Assembly (NCBI GenBank): GCA_900239685.1
Contig: OENT01000352.1
Location: 62,001-126,000, forward strand
Length of the DNA: 64,000 nucleotides
Reading direction: 5' to 3'
Source: Rotaria macrura
Lineage: Eukaryota > Rotifera > Eurotatoria > Philodinida > Philodinidae
Position 1 is the first letter of the stretch. The number at the start of each line of letters is the position of its first letter. The position numbers and the translations under genes were made by a program. This document shows positions 24,552 through 37,500 of this stretch, in pieces. The notes below the pieces were generated by a model that saw only the letters and a program-made list of their open reading frames with translations, did not search any database and was not told where the DNA came from.

Positions 24552-27500
24552 TCTCATTGATCAGTTTAGGTTGTATGCTGATAAGAATGATCGCTACTGT
24601 ACATCTTCTAAATTGTATCATTAGGGTGAATGATGTTCAAGGACACGAGAATTTATTGTTCTAAAGTGAAAGAACTACTATTACCAAAACAGGCGGCAAC
24701 AATCGAACGGAATCAAATGATCAATAGTTATGTCATACGGATACGAGCTATGCGAAAGATGTTCAACATGTTTTATCTAAAAATGAGAAGTATTATCTAT
24801 TGAGCTCTGCCGATGAATAGAAAGTTGTTAATTGATATCAGTCATTTTATTTATATTAATATTTAAAAATTCGCGATCAATAAATATTATTGATAATAGA
24901 TAAAGAAAGGAAGTTTTGTGATAAGTTTGATATTTTGTTACCTCCAATGGTTTGTTTCTCACATCAAAATTATGAATGACGACAACATTTTTATTAATTT
25001 TATGTTACTAGTGTACTGAGATTATTCATAAAACATAATATACACATATAAATATATGTGCTAGTTGCGAATGATGGAGTGTTTAGCACACTAAAAATTA
25101 CACCGAAATTCAGATGTAGTAATTTTGTGCATTTACTAGAAATTCTTTCTATAAATTCAGCATATCAAAACAGAATTAAATCCTGTATAGATGATTCTCT
25201 GGACTTCATTGTCTATAAAGTTTTTCAAGCAATCGAAATGCACATAGTAATATTTGTAAGTGATTGACGTCTGAGATTTGATTCATCATTATCAACTAAT
25301 TAGTAGGACATGATGACTAGCTTATGTGACAATGCAAGTAATTAATGCGAATGAAACGAAGATTATGTAAGAGAAATATTGAGTTTATATCATGAATACC
25401 AGATATTCTTTGTTCAAGGATACCTTTTACTATTAGTTTTAGAAAGAAAGTCGAAGTATTCTTGGGGAATTTCTTAGTGAAATTGTATTTTACTATAGGT
25501 TCTATTTTTGTAAATTAATTATTGCACTTGTATTCATTTTTGCTAGAATCTAACTATTAGATTATATTTTTGCGTCAAGAAATTAGTCCGATGGCTGCGA
25601 TTGCAGTAGAATTTTTCCGAAATCCGGAAACTAATTTCATGGTTTTGATCGCATGGGATACGTTGAATTTACATATTCTGAGTGTGAAGAAACTGAAAAA
25701 CAATTGCTTTCTGAGGATAACACTTAAAAAAGTCACAGAAAATATATTTCCAAGTCATGTTTAAACGAATGACAACAAATGAAGGTGCATTGGCTTCGTC
25801 TTATAAGTATGTGCATAATTAATTGCAAAGAATAAATTCCATTACTATAAAGAACTATAACTATGTAGACCACTCTTCTCTTTTCTTGAAAAAATCTGTA
25901 AGGAGTTTCTCTCTTTTCGCCTTCCTTCCGTTCTACACTAAGTTATTCGTGTAAATATGAAAATTGAGCATAATATCAAATAGAAGATTCAATCATGAAT
26001 TCTGACTTAAGAATATTATTGTATTGTTTTCACTTACTAACATGGTATGTGAATCAACTTTGCATTTGTATGTACGCGAAAATCTATTGAAGATGACTTG
26101 AAATTCTAGAAGAAAATATTTTTGTAACACTCAGATTATGTTGAACATCTATATCATACCTAGAAAGAAAATGATCTTGAATGAAATAAATTTCAGTCTA
26201 ATAAAATTTGTAGTCCTATTCTATGACATTTTCGAGAGGCATTCCATACTCAAGCTTGCAACAAGTTTCTTACTTTTGTGAGCTTTTATTCATGATACTT
26301 CATACTTTTTTATTTGAAAGAACACCTTAGGATGCAACGCACAAAGCATCTTGTGTTACAACTTCTTCCTCTGTGTTCAGACAAAAAGTGCATTGAGAGT
26401 TGTATGTCTCAGAAAAAATATATTTCATGAAAAAGTGATCTATCCATAAGAATACTCTTGAAATAGAATTATGAAAACAAACAATTAAAAAACATGCACT
26501 CTTCAGCTTTATATACTCTTTCAAGCAAGAATAATTAATTGGCTCAGACGCAGTTCCTCAACGGACGATGGCATGAACCATGAGAAAAATAATCATTTTC
26601 CATTCTTTCAGGCAAAGTCATATGTTCCAAAAGAGAAATAGTAAAAAAAAACATCTAAACATTAGGAAAAAATGCTGAGATGATAGGTAAATACGAAAGA
26701 AAAAGCCAAACCAGGTCGATCTTTTCACACACTTATTTCGACGGCGATTTTTCTTGTAACAGTCGATATTTTTCTGTCAACGGAGAATTGAATAATGCAT
26801 TACAAGTATACTTTTCAATAAATCTTAATTGAATATTTTTGTGTACCCTAGATTGAAACGATACAATGAATTTCGTGCGCATCTTTTTTAACACGTTTAC
26901 ATCATGAACGTTATGATAGAAACAACAATGAACTAATTATGTGCCTATACAAATAACTAAGAAGACGCATAGAAAATGAAACCTAATGATTATGCTTCAG
27001 ACTAACTGAGAAGTAGAAATCCAAGACGAATAATAAGCAGTATTGTGCTCGATTTATATTATTCTCAACAGTGAAGATTAGAATTACAAAATGATTGAAT
27101 GGTTCAATTAATTACTCAACAATATATGATGCAGATATGAAGATTTCTCATCATCTTTATTGAGAGATAGAGGATGAATCTCATTAGACTGTTATTATAA
27201 CTCATATTAATAATTTCCTGAAATAAGAAACATTGCTTATTTCAAATGATTTCAATGTCACCATCATAAATTAGTTTAAATACACATTGATGGAGTTTTA
27301 ACTCATAGGTGCCATTGATGTTTTCGATAGAGCTTATTTATTTTGATAGATTAGTTATATTGCTACGCAAAATTTCTATGTACTGATGACTTCTGTCGAT
27401 GAGTGTAGAGTATAGGTAAGGATAAACAATCCACTACGGATTGTTCATTTTAGTTATTTTGCTTAAAATGGAAAATTTTCTAAGTGCTTCCTCTCTCTCC

Positions 27501-28880
27501 GACAGCCTCCATAGAACGTTGTCGGAGGCAAATATTTCCTGTAAGATAAGATTTGCCATCAAATCATATTGTGAAATGCGGCGCATTTGATGAAAAGTTG
27601 TCTTAGTGTTGTTGCAAATATTCAAATGAATGAATTTCTGTGTTCTCTATCATTATGGTAAAATGAACTTTTCAAATATATTTTCCGTTATGAATTGATC
27701 CAAAAAGATATATGAACGTGATAAACTATCGAAAAACACTTGAAGTTACCAAATATCAACAAAATTTCATGATTTTCATCAATGTAATAGCTAAAGCATG
27801 AGTAAATGGTATTTTTGGTGATGAAAAGGAAGTATTCTTTCATGCGTTTTGAAATTCATACATGGCAAGCTAAATAGTAATCAAAATCATTAAGTGAACT
27901 TAAGTTTCAATTTAATCCACTGGATGAGTTTGATTTCCCATCGAATTTATTACATTACTTCGATTCTTTATCGGATGATTTTCAAAAACACACTAAACTA
28001 ACAATATAAATCCAAGGTGACATTTGATATAAACTTGGTGAGTTCCATAGAATCAAACTATTTGTACGTACTCATAAACATAGTCGGTTCTCAGGATCTG
28101 TCGAAAGTTGAGGATTTTCCAATTAAATTCAAGTGTTAGCCTGAAACAAACATTGACGCGATTCAAACTATGACGCGGTGGTTTTATTGATCGCTAACAT
28201 CAATGTGAAAAGAGTCACACGAGTTGTATTGGCCTATTTAACTCACTTCTGACGAAGAGTGATTAATACATAATTACATACATAAATGATTGATTTCCTC
28301 ACTTAAAAAGCAATCCAAGAGAAGGAACTTATCTTATTTTCTCATATTGCCTGTTGTAAATTTCTCTGGAGTCTTGAAAATATAATTTTGAATACATCTG
28401 GTGACGAATCGCGTTGATTTTTAGTGTCACGATTTGAGTTCAAGATGAATACACACGAAGACGTAAGAAACAGTAAGATTCTTGACTCTTAACAATGCGA
28501 ATTAAACTTGATTAGACAAGTTGCATATGATCGAAAAGTTGTTCTTTTCTTTTCATACATACTTAAATATTACAAACATACAAATTTTTCTCCTGTCAGC
28601 GCAGTTTGAATTTCGATGAACATTACTCTTTCTTATAGGTATGCAAATATATTTAACATGTGACGATTCACTGATATTTAAGTCTCGACTAATATTAGTA
28701 TACTTGATGCATTGATATATGTAGCCTTATGTTTCTGTCTAGCATACGATGGAGATTTGTAGTATGTTCCTTTTTATCTTTCTTTTTTTTGTTTCAAACA
28801 CATGAACGATCAAAACTGACAACAAACAGAGCGGATATGATCGGATGTTGAATGTTCCCGCACGATGATGGTCTTATTGC

Positions 28881-29468
28881 TTAGAATCGTAATTTTTGGA
28901 AAAACCATTTGTGTTTTCCTGTTTTGTATCTGAATAAAAGAATGAATATCGTTCAAAGAAAGAACTGCTTGATTCGTTGCTTTTTACCGTTCTTCGAATT
29001 TGTCTTTAGCATCTCGGAGAGCTTTTCGCCGAAGTCCACCATCACGAAATGCATCTTTATTGATTAAACTTTTTTCGAAGTTTATATCAACAGTATATCT
29101 AGAAAAAAGAATAGTAAAATAACTTTCACTCGCTCTCAAAAATTGATTCTTTCATTTACCGCGTAGCCATTAAATGATTGTAGTTAACAACTTTAACGAA
29201 TGCTTTGATTTTATTGCGACGTGCTTGCTTCTTCTTTCCCATAGACTTTGTTATCTTTCGAGGGTAACGAGCAATGCCAGCAACTAGTGCATGGCCGTAG
29301 CCACGTTCACTGCTTCCTTCATCGTGTGGCTAAAGAACATTATATTCATGAGATCAAATTAATTTAAGAAACAAATGCTTTTTTTACTTTGATTATCACA
29401 GCCTTGCGGCCAGCATAGCGGCCAGCTAGGACGATGACAACTTTCTGATTTTTCATTATTTTCACCAT
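28881..29468 (-). CDS. RPL27: 60S ribosomal protein L27 (eL27)
   Basis: A structural protein of the large cytosolic ribosomal subunit. Four coding exons on the minus strand, in transcript order 29468-29388, 29329-29160, 29098-28988 and 28929-28881, joined by GT-AG introns of 58, 61 and 58 bp. The product is 136 residues, the same as the human protein. It begins [20 protein letters not shown], continues with [14 protein letters not shown] (start of the core), the basic run [30 protein letters not shown], and ends [15 protein letters not shown]. All segments are collinear with the family. A splice acceptor lies 20 nt before the ATG, so the 5' UTR is spliced in cis or in trans. No canonical AATAAA was seen just after the stop (an AATAAG lies 3 nt beyond it). 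It is divergent from PTPMT1. Confidence 0.97.
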
Positions 29469-29782
29469 GCTCAATTCGATGAAAAAATCTGAAGGATATA
29501 ACTTTAAAAAAGGCTTTAAGTTCAAGAAAACAACAATAAATAGAAAATGAAGATGTATATATGAATGAATGACGAACAGTGAAATCATTTGATTGGTTGA
29601 TATTTCTGCCTGCTGGCCTCTGTTTATTAAACATGGTGAATTTTTAGACAGCATTCGATTGATCCACGAGAAAAACCAATCCATGAATGAAGCAAGTTGA
29701 TTGAATGAATGAATAGTGACAATTTCTTGTTGTGCAAAGCAAAGGATTTTAATTGGTTTCGGTTTGTGATTAACATAATTAA
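29469..29782. promoter_or_regulatory. Short divergent intergenic region between RPL27 and PTPMT1
   Basis: Only 314 bp separate the two start codons, which point away from each other, so both promoters must lie here or overlap. On the minus strand an acceptor CCTTCAG (29495-29489) precedes the RPL27 ATG by 20 nt. On the plus strand no acceptor precedes the PTPMT1 ATG. No clear TATA box was identified. Confidence 0.5.
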
Positions 29783-32081
29783 ATGCCGTTCATATGTCCT
29801 TATTTAGCTCGATTATTTTTTTTACCAAGTTATGGGTAATATATCGATGCTAGTTAATCATTAGTTCACGTTTAATTTTTAGGTATACACAACTGATCTC
29901 ATATTTAGGTATTCGAAACAGTTATGATCGTATTGATAATACAGTTTCTATTGGAATATTGCCGACAGTAGCTTTACAAAAATATCTAATTGAATATGAA
30001 AAAATTAATGCTGTCATTTCGATGAATGAAGATCACGAACTAACGTGAGTAGTATTTTGAGGAGTTCTTCTGTCATTAACATAGAGAATACAGTCGAACT
30101 TTCGTACGACTTCCAAACGTATTAGAAGAACAACGATCAATGATATTATATAGTCGTTTCAATTCTTCTTGATTGTGATAGAAATGGCATCTGAATCGAT
30201 GTCGGAAGTAGAAGAATAACTATGTAGAACAACTTGCTCTCTTGAGAATACATATGAAATCTTCGTGTACATATTCAATACGAGATGAACTGTAGAGAAT
30301 ATGATTGAATGACGGTTTGAAAGTTTCTCACTTTTATCTCTACATGCATCCATCTTTGAATAGTAGCATTGCAGAACTCTCATGCTTGATATAGATGACC
30401 TCTAAGTATATTTAATGCAATTAAACTATGAAAATAGTCAAGAGTAGTTTTATGCTCGATGGAGAATCAAATTTCGATTGTACAGTTCCTTCTACAAACG
30501 AATGCCTCATTAAATCAACTTATGGTACACGTTTTGCTTTTTCAACTGTGCCGTTTCTAGAGAAACGAATACTTCTGATATTTAAAAACATACTGTCAAT
30601 GTTATTGACACATTTGTTTAGATAAAGTTCAAAATTCAAACTCAAATTTCTGTATGACTGAAACAAAATCTTAGTGTTTTGTTGATATATCTAGTAAAAA
30701 CCGAGCTTTTTCACGCATTTCTATGGCTCATTGAATGAATGTTGTCTAGTGTGAACAACTAATTAACACTCAAATCATGCTCTTTCGCAATCTTGAAATG
30801 TTATATAAAGAATGCTGCAAAATTCAAAATTGACACCCGATCGTAAAATAGTTTTTGTTTTAGAATTTCTTCAAAGATATCGCTTCAATTTTCATTTCAA
30901 TAACATACAGAAGGGAAAAGAATCAGTTTTCAGTAAACGAAGTTAGTAAATATTCTAGCGCACTTAAAATAGACTTGGTTAAATTAAGATCAACCATCCC
31001 GGAATCACTGATTAACATAGCTGTTTGATTGAGTCATGAGTTAAAAATGAACAGAGTTATAATTTGAACCCCTAGTCTTATTTCCATTGATACAAAATTA
31101 ATGATGAAATTACACCTAGCTCGTTGATTCTTCATAAGAAGCATCGAAAATCGGGAAGAGAATGATTGCTCAAGAATGCAAGATTTCATCTATATCAGAC
31201 AGAAATCTTGTATGTGGCATTTATTATGATTGTGAGTTATATCTACTATGGAAACTAGAAGCATGATTGATAATCGTTTTCGACAGTTTATCTAGTCATG
31301 ATTTATTTCTGTTGTTCATAATAAATCAGCTCGCTTTCTCAAAGTTTCATATACGATATCGTATTCGGTTGTCATTTGATTGAGTCCAAGTCTCATGAAA
31401 TTCATAGCCAATAACTCAAATTTTTCGAAACAGGAAACACACATGGGCGCTTTCTTTCTAAAATCATTTCAGATCTATTTATGCATAATATTGACCAGTG
31501 CTACAGTTTCTATTTGTTGTATCATCTAGTACAATGGAGATTTTTCAATAATTAACATGAAATGGAATTCATTATTTCCTTTGTTTAGTATAGCTTTTTA
31601 GGGTGCGATATTGTAGGATCAACTGTACATCACGTGCTAGTTCAGAATCAAACCGTAGACATCGTCTCTATCATGCATATAAGTGTTTGTTTTTCTTTTT
31701 AGTTATGTTTCTGATCAAAGTCTTTGGTCTAAACATCAAATTCAACACTTACGTTTACCTACAGTTGATTTTACAAATCCACAAATTGAAAATCTTTTCC
31801 GTGGTGTGGAATTTCTACGAACGATACGTAAAGAAAATAAAACAGCCTACGTACATTGTAAAGCTGGTCGTCAACGAAGTGCTAGTTTAGTGGCATGCTA
31901 TTTAATTGATACGTATGGTATGACACCAGAAGAAGCTGCTCGTCACATTCGTTCCATACGACCAAGTACTATATTTGGTCAACGTGAAATGAAACGTTTG
32001 TATGATTTTGTTGAATATTTACGAATAGAATATGATAGAAAAAAACAAGGATACAGTGAAAAATTGAAATCTTCTGCTTAG
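29783..32081 (+). CDS. PTPMT1: Phosphatidylglycerophosphatase / protein-tyrosine phosphatase, mitochondrial 1
   Basis: In animals PTPMT1 sits on the matrix face of the inner mitochondrial membrane and removes phosphate from phosphatidylglycerophosphate during cardiolipin synthesis. Exons: 29783-29835, 29883-30044 and 31703-32081; introns of 47 and 1658 bp; 197 residues against about 200 in human. The hydrophobic N-terminus (LARLFFLPSYGYTQLI) fits the mitochondrial leader. RNSYDRIDNTVSIGILPT and AVISMNEDHE match the family pattern before the catalytic domain. The P-loop is VHCKAGRQRSAS, a full HCX5R motif with the nucleophilic Cys. PEEAARHIRSIRP follows as expected. The first ATG was chosen because only that frame joins exon 2 in phase. 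The 47-bp first intron is short even for this window. The next gene starts 67 bp after the stop. Confidence 0.93.
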
Positions 32082-32148
32082 ATATCATATTTGTGATGAT
32101 AAATCAAACTTAGTTACTAAAGACAATTTTGCTTTATGTAAGTTTTAG
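32082..32148 (+). promoter_or_regulatory. 67-bp gap with splice acceptor abutting the next ATG
   Basis: The gap ends GTAAGTTTTAG directly against the ATG at 32149, leaving no 5' UTR. No AATAAA is present. This is what a trans-splice site between two genes of an operon would look like; a chance TAG cannot be excluded. Confidence 0.45.
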
Positions 32149-34397
32149 ATGAGTGTTCCATCGCCGAAAAAGAAAAATGTTTATCTTGACAAGATAAATG
32201 AGAATTTATCATCATTGCTTCGATCTATGGACAGATTTAATCAAAGTCTTAATGAACTAAATCAGCTGACTAATAGTGCAACAGTTCATATTAATGATAT
32301 CGAAAGAATTCTTGGAACTAGTGATGATGGGAATGAAGATGAACTTGAAAATGAAGAACAACGGTTAGTATCTCACCACGACCAAGAATCGATAGCTGCT
32401 GAAAAACTATGTCAACTGAATGGAAATTTAAATACATCAATATATGACATTCGACAATCATGGTAAGATAATTGTCTAATAATCATATGTACACACATTA
32501 CTAGAAATGTCTACTTATACACAAAGTTTCGACCTGGTTTTTAGTGTAATCAAGAAATCTTCCAATAATGTCAATCAATATTCATAAGAAAAACAAGAGG
32601 GTAGAAACGGTAGCATGTCAAGATACACATAGAAACATATACATTTATTTATATATGTTTATCCGTTTCTCATAATGCATTAGAGATAAGAGAGGACAAA
32701 TGTTGTTTCTACTAATGTCAACACACAGTAACGATATTCGAACAGTCATATGTATTGAAACCTGCATAGAGTAATCGATATTCCTTGATGCTCATTCTCA
32801 AACGTATTTTAATATTCATATATGCGTACGTATCTTATGGATATGTAGTACGATTATCAAAGTTACTCATTCTAGAATCAGTGCCTTATTTTCTTTCAAG
32901 AACGAATCGAGAACTATTTTCCCTTATCAATCAATCAATTTTACAGTTATTGAGAATCTAGACATCAGATTCTCATTGCTTTAGTCTCAGTTGCTTCCGT
33001 CTTGCTAACTCCAGTGTCAGAATTCTTCTATAGCTTGTTCAAATTATTTGATCAGATGAAGACTGGTTTGTATGCATGAATCTGATTCGATAGCAATTTA
33101 ACCATTCGTTTGTTTGCAGTTTTCTCTTGTCCTTGCATTCCTGTTTATACTATGAGATTTTCAGTGCCATTGTTGCATCCTTGCATAATAAATATGAAAA
33201 TAGAAACAAGATTTGGTATTTGTTCAATACTAAATAATACGCCGCAACACGTTTACTTGAGGATTGCACAAGCCTATTGCTAAGCTAACTCTCGAAAAAC
33301 AGACAATTCAGCACTCATCATCTAGCTAGATGTCCAGTTTTTCTGTGCGAATTACATGCGCAGAATTTCAAAACAAAATAAAACGCTGGTTTAGTTCATT
33401 CTTTTTCATAAGAATGCACAAAAAAAAGAATTAAACACATTAATTAACAGAAAAACTGTTTGTTTTTAAAATCTTAAACTAGAAAAGATGAGTTTCCAGT
33501 GTGAAGAACATGATTCATGAAAACCATTTTTTCACTTATCTTTGAATACAAATACTTTCTAAAGCCATAGAAAAATCGTTCGTATAACATACTAATCAGT
33601 AACTAAGAACATCCCTAGTAGCTGCATGTACTCTAAACAACTCATTTCTTCCTCAATAGATATATTGAACTATTCAAAATTTTTTTTGCATTAATAACGT
33701 TGAATATTGTTGTTCGAATTTTCACTTCAAACTTACTTCTCTGTCAATGCTACATTGGTATGAGAAATCGTTTTTTGCACAAATGATTCTCACAAACAAG
33801 TCATGATTGTGACATGATGTAGTTATGCTACTATGTTTGAGAGTTCTGTCAATTTCATTCGATGATAAGAAAACTGAAACTTTGTAGTAGTTTGCCAATG
33901 AAATGATTCAATCCTCTTTAACTGACAAAATAAAAAAGCGTAAGACATCCTCGAAATATGTTTTGTCTTGAGACATGCTCAGCGAAGTCCTATATTTAAC
34001 TTTATGGCGTTCTATTTCAATCTTTAGGAATACACTTGAAAAACAAGGTGCGGCAATGATAAAATTAGTTCATCAATTACCTAAACTTATTCGTCTTTTT
34101 CTTGATACAACGAAAAATGATGTTGATTTCAACGATCCATTTATGCGATCGGAAATAATACAGCTTAGTGACCAATTTCCTACTATTGGACAATTTTATT
34201 ATGAAGTGTATGAAGTTCTATGGATATGGAATTTATTGCATGTCCTTTCCTTATTTTATAGGTGTCTTGAGATCCAAAGCAGTTTTCTTGATTTATCGAA
34301 TATGAAAAAATTAAAACATTTAGCAACCATTCTAGATTTAATTTCATTTCGGTCGAATTCGATTTCAGGTAGAAGTCGAATAGGATTGTTCCTTTAA
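32149..34397 (+). CDS. Unrecognised helical/coiled-coil protein between PTPMT1 and MICU
   Basis: I cannot assign a family. Exons 32149-32462, 34028-34207 and 34262-34397 join in phase (donors GTAAGA and GTATGA, T-rich acceptors; introns of 1565 and 54 bp) and give 209 residues. Residues 1-60 are probably helical with heptad-like leucines (LDKINENLSSLLRSMDRFNQ). An acidic stretch follows (DDGNEDELENEEQ), then a second helical part containing LVHQLPKLIRLFLD and further predicted helices. Exon 3 may instead end at 34368 and splice at 34428 to a short exon 34429-34472, giving 214 residues and placing the stop 28 bp before the MICU ATG. There is no signal peptide, membrane segment or catalytic motif. 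The small size and helices resemble subunits of adaptor complexes, but that is only an impression. Confidence 0.7.
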
Positions 34398-34472
34398 TTA
34401 TTGTTTCAATGTTTCATTTGTCTTCTAGTACCTATTCAAATTATTCGACAAATACACATACAACTCAATTGA

Positions 34473-34500
34473 TATTGTTTTCCTTTTCAGATGTAACATA
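34473..34500 (+). promoter_or_regulatory. Splice acceptor 10 nt before the MICU start
   Basis: ATTGTTTTCCTTTTCAG ends at 34490, a strong pyrimidine tract with CAG, and ATG follows at 34501. No coding exon in this frame feeds it, which makes a 5' UTR intron or a trans-spliced leader likely. Confidence 0.55.
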
Positions 34501-37500
34501 ATGACTAATTTCATAATCAAACATCTACGAGCACTAGCTGTGACAAGCATTACATTGACATCATCGTATGTCTTTTACAATTATGATCATCATCAAATAA
34601 GAAATCGATTATTTTCGTTGTTAAAAGTCGAAGCTTTTGAATATGTACATGAAAATAAAATTACTGTTGTTTTTTCTATTGCTTTATTTATAATCAAATA
34701 TTTATTTTTAAGGAACGAAGAAATGCAAAACTAGCAACGCCGGGAAAGCATTTCTTCGAACAGAAAAATAAAAAATTCGATGACTTGGACAAGGATGATG
34801 ATGATGGTGATGGAGACGATGAAGACGAAGATCTGAAAGATGAATCAAATAAAACTGTTATAATTGTACCGAATATACGCGAAAAACGCTTCAGAGAATT
34901 CGCTTCTGTCGAATATAATGGAGAAATATTTATGGTGAATTGGTTTTATTATTATGATTTTGACATTTTTTTTCTTGAATCAATTCTTTTAGACACCATT
35001 AGATTTTCTCGAGTCAGTCGTTGCAGAACGACCACGACGTATGTAGAAAAGATCGAACGGAAGACTTCAAGATATTTTCTTTTTAATACACTAGCTCGCA
35101 TTGGTCGTCGACATTTGACAGAAACGAAAGCAGAATCTATTTTATATAATACACCACCAAAACATCGAGGATCTAAAAGATTTTTTCGCAATCTGGAAGA
35201 TGCCGGTAAAATTTAGAAGAAGAGATTTGTTTGTTATTTATTTTTATTTGAAGGTCTTATCTCATTTTCGGAATATTTATTTCTTTGGGTGATTTTAACA
35301 AGTAAAAAACAGCGAGTTTAGTTAGTATTAATCATTTTGTTAGTTTTTTAGAGCCTTGCACACAATTCGAAATTGCATTCGCTATGTTTGATACTGACGG
35401 TATGTCTAATATTATTCTATTGAACTGGTCATATAAATCATGTCTCAGCGGAAGTTTCATCATCTAAATATAAGGGTGATTTTGCTATTCATCATAGAAA
35501 TTCATCATTTCAATATATATATATTTCCTATACAATTCGCCTAGATAAAGGCGAGAACCTTGAAAAAATATATCCATTAACGCTTTTGCTGCCAATAAAA
35601 AAAAGTACTATAGAACTGCAGAAAATAATTTTTTGTTGTTTCAAAATAGCTGTTCAGAGTCTTCTATCGTCATACGATTAAAAAAAAATTCAGTAACCTT
35701 TGTGAATAGTTAACAAGAATTTATACTTGCGGTGGACAATCCTGAATATAATATAGCCTTTAGTATTTCAGTATGAGACTACAAAAGCATGACGGAGATC
35801 TATTCTTGTAATCAGGGGACATAGTTCTCTATTCTTAAAAATTCTTCAGATCGCCAATTACCAGTAATATGAAACAGAAACATTCTGATCAAATTTTTAA
35901 GGCATGTAGCATCATTCGTCAGCTTGAAAACAAAATGGAATGGTTGTTTTTGATTCCACCTCATTTGACAGTAGTGACTTTTGTATGAAACAACAATGTT
36001 CTAAGGTAATCGGGGTCATCCGGTTAGCTACTCTCTCGCATATTGTTCTTAAAGCCCACAACTGAAATACAACTTAGAAGAAAACAAAATATATATTTTA
36101 TAACAAAAAACATGAGAATTCTTTCGCATTTTCAATAGTATTAGGTTCCTCTGGGCGTCTAAACTAGGTCCTTCTATATACTTAGGATATTTAAGAAATC
36201 TGATTAAAGCTGTTCAATCTTACTTGTCAAGGAAAATCGATTAAAATAATCGAACGAATTTTCTTTTTTCTTGGTTCATTTGTCTTTGATTGGTCGTGCA
36301 AACATGAGAATATTCTGCCTGCAATCTTTTTCGCCACGTGTTTTTCCATTGAATCTTTTGAGAACCATGTTGATTTTGGTATATGCTATCGACTATTGAA
36401 TAGATCATTAGTGCCAGAAAAGATCGAAATGTCAACAGACAACAAGTACCTAAGGATGAAACAGTACTAAGCGTAAACTATGTAATATTCTTCAATAAAA
36501 CGCAATAAAACATGGGAAATATCTTTTAAAATCTATGCATCAGTAAACGATTCAGTTTCATTTTCTATCTTTCTGCAACTATAATCTAGACTCAATGCGC
36601 TGTCCATCTCTTCATCGGCTCCTAGTCACACTCAAGTGAGAACGAAATGTGAATGGAAAAGATTAGCATGATAGTTATAAGCATAATTGCTTTCCTCGTC
36701 ATAATGATAGATATTCACTTGTTCGTTCATTCGTCTTCCCACACATGCACTCAGCTACTTCATCATCATTATCATCCTCATTCTATGTATTTTTGTCGAC
36801 GAATAGATTCTGTCAGCAAAGCAACATTGCTTCATACCCTTTTGTTTCTTTTTCTCTTGAAATCGTCCCATGTTTCATTCTATGGCATGGATATCGATAG
36901 CGATGTAAAAGAGGGTACATATTTCGAAACTTGTGAATTTCATCGATAGCTGTATGTATAGATAACATTATATTTAGATACGAACCGAACTTATTTCTCT
37001 GATTCGACTTTCACGTGAACTTTAACATGACTAAATCAAAGCCATATTTGATTTAACGCATTCGGATTCTTGTAAATTTTCAGCGAACAGATCTGTCTCT
37101 TACTTTATGATAAGTTTCTTTTCAAAACTTCCTGAACACTGAAATAAATTTTAGATTTTCTAAACACTATCTAAAGTTTTTCTTCGTACATAAGATTTTA
37201 TGTTTGACGAATGGTTGTAACTTTTTTCGCATTTTTTCCGAGTAAGTCTGTACCATTGTAGAAATGATTAGTTAGCTGATATGTAAATGCGACAGATGTA
37301 TTGTAATCGGTTCTCATTGCATGAGAACATAAAAGTGAAGACAAAAGAGATCGTACATGAAACCTTCATTAAGGTAAAGGACTTGATGCTATGAACGATA
37401 TTTACAGGAAGTTCTTGTTCGATGCCACGGAAATGCACTAACTAGATTTTTTCTGTTAGTCTCCTCAGCAAGGCTGCCAACTGTACCCCATTTTGGGGTA

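Larger units (their letters stand above)
21471..28880. other. 7.4-kb region without a recognised gene
   Basis: After the KCTD 3' end no credible coding segment was found on either strand. Two small elements lie at 23043-23404 and 24358-24551. The rest is AT-rich unique-looking sequence, ending at the tail of the oppositely oriented RPL27. Confidence 0.5.

Noticed and set aside
29364..29684. 106-codon minus-strand frame
   Set aside because: Only its last part is RPL27 exon 1; the upstream portion is 5' UTR or intron that happens to be open.
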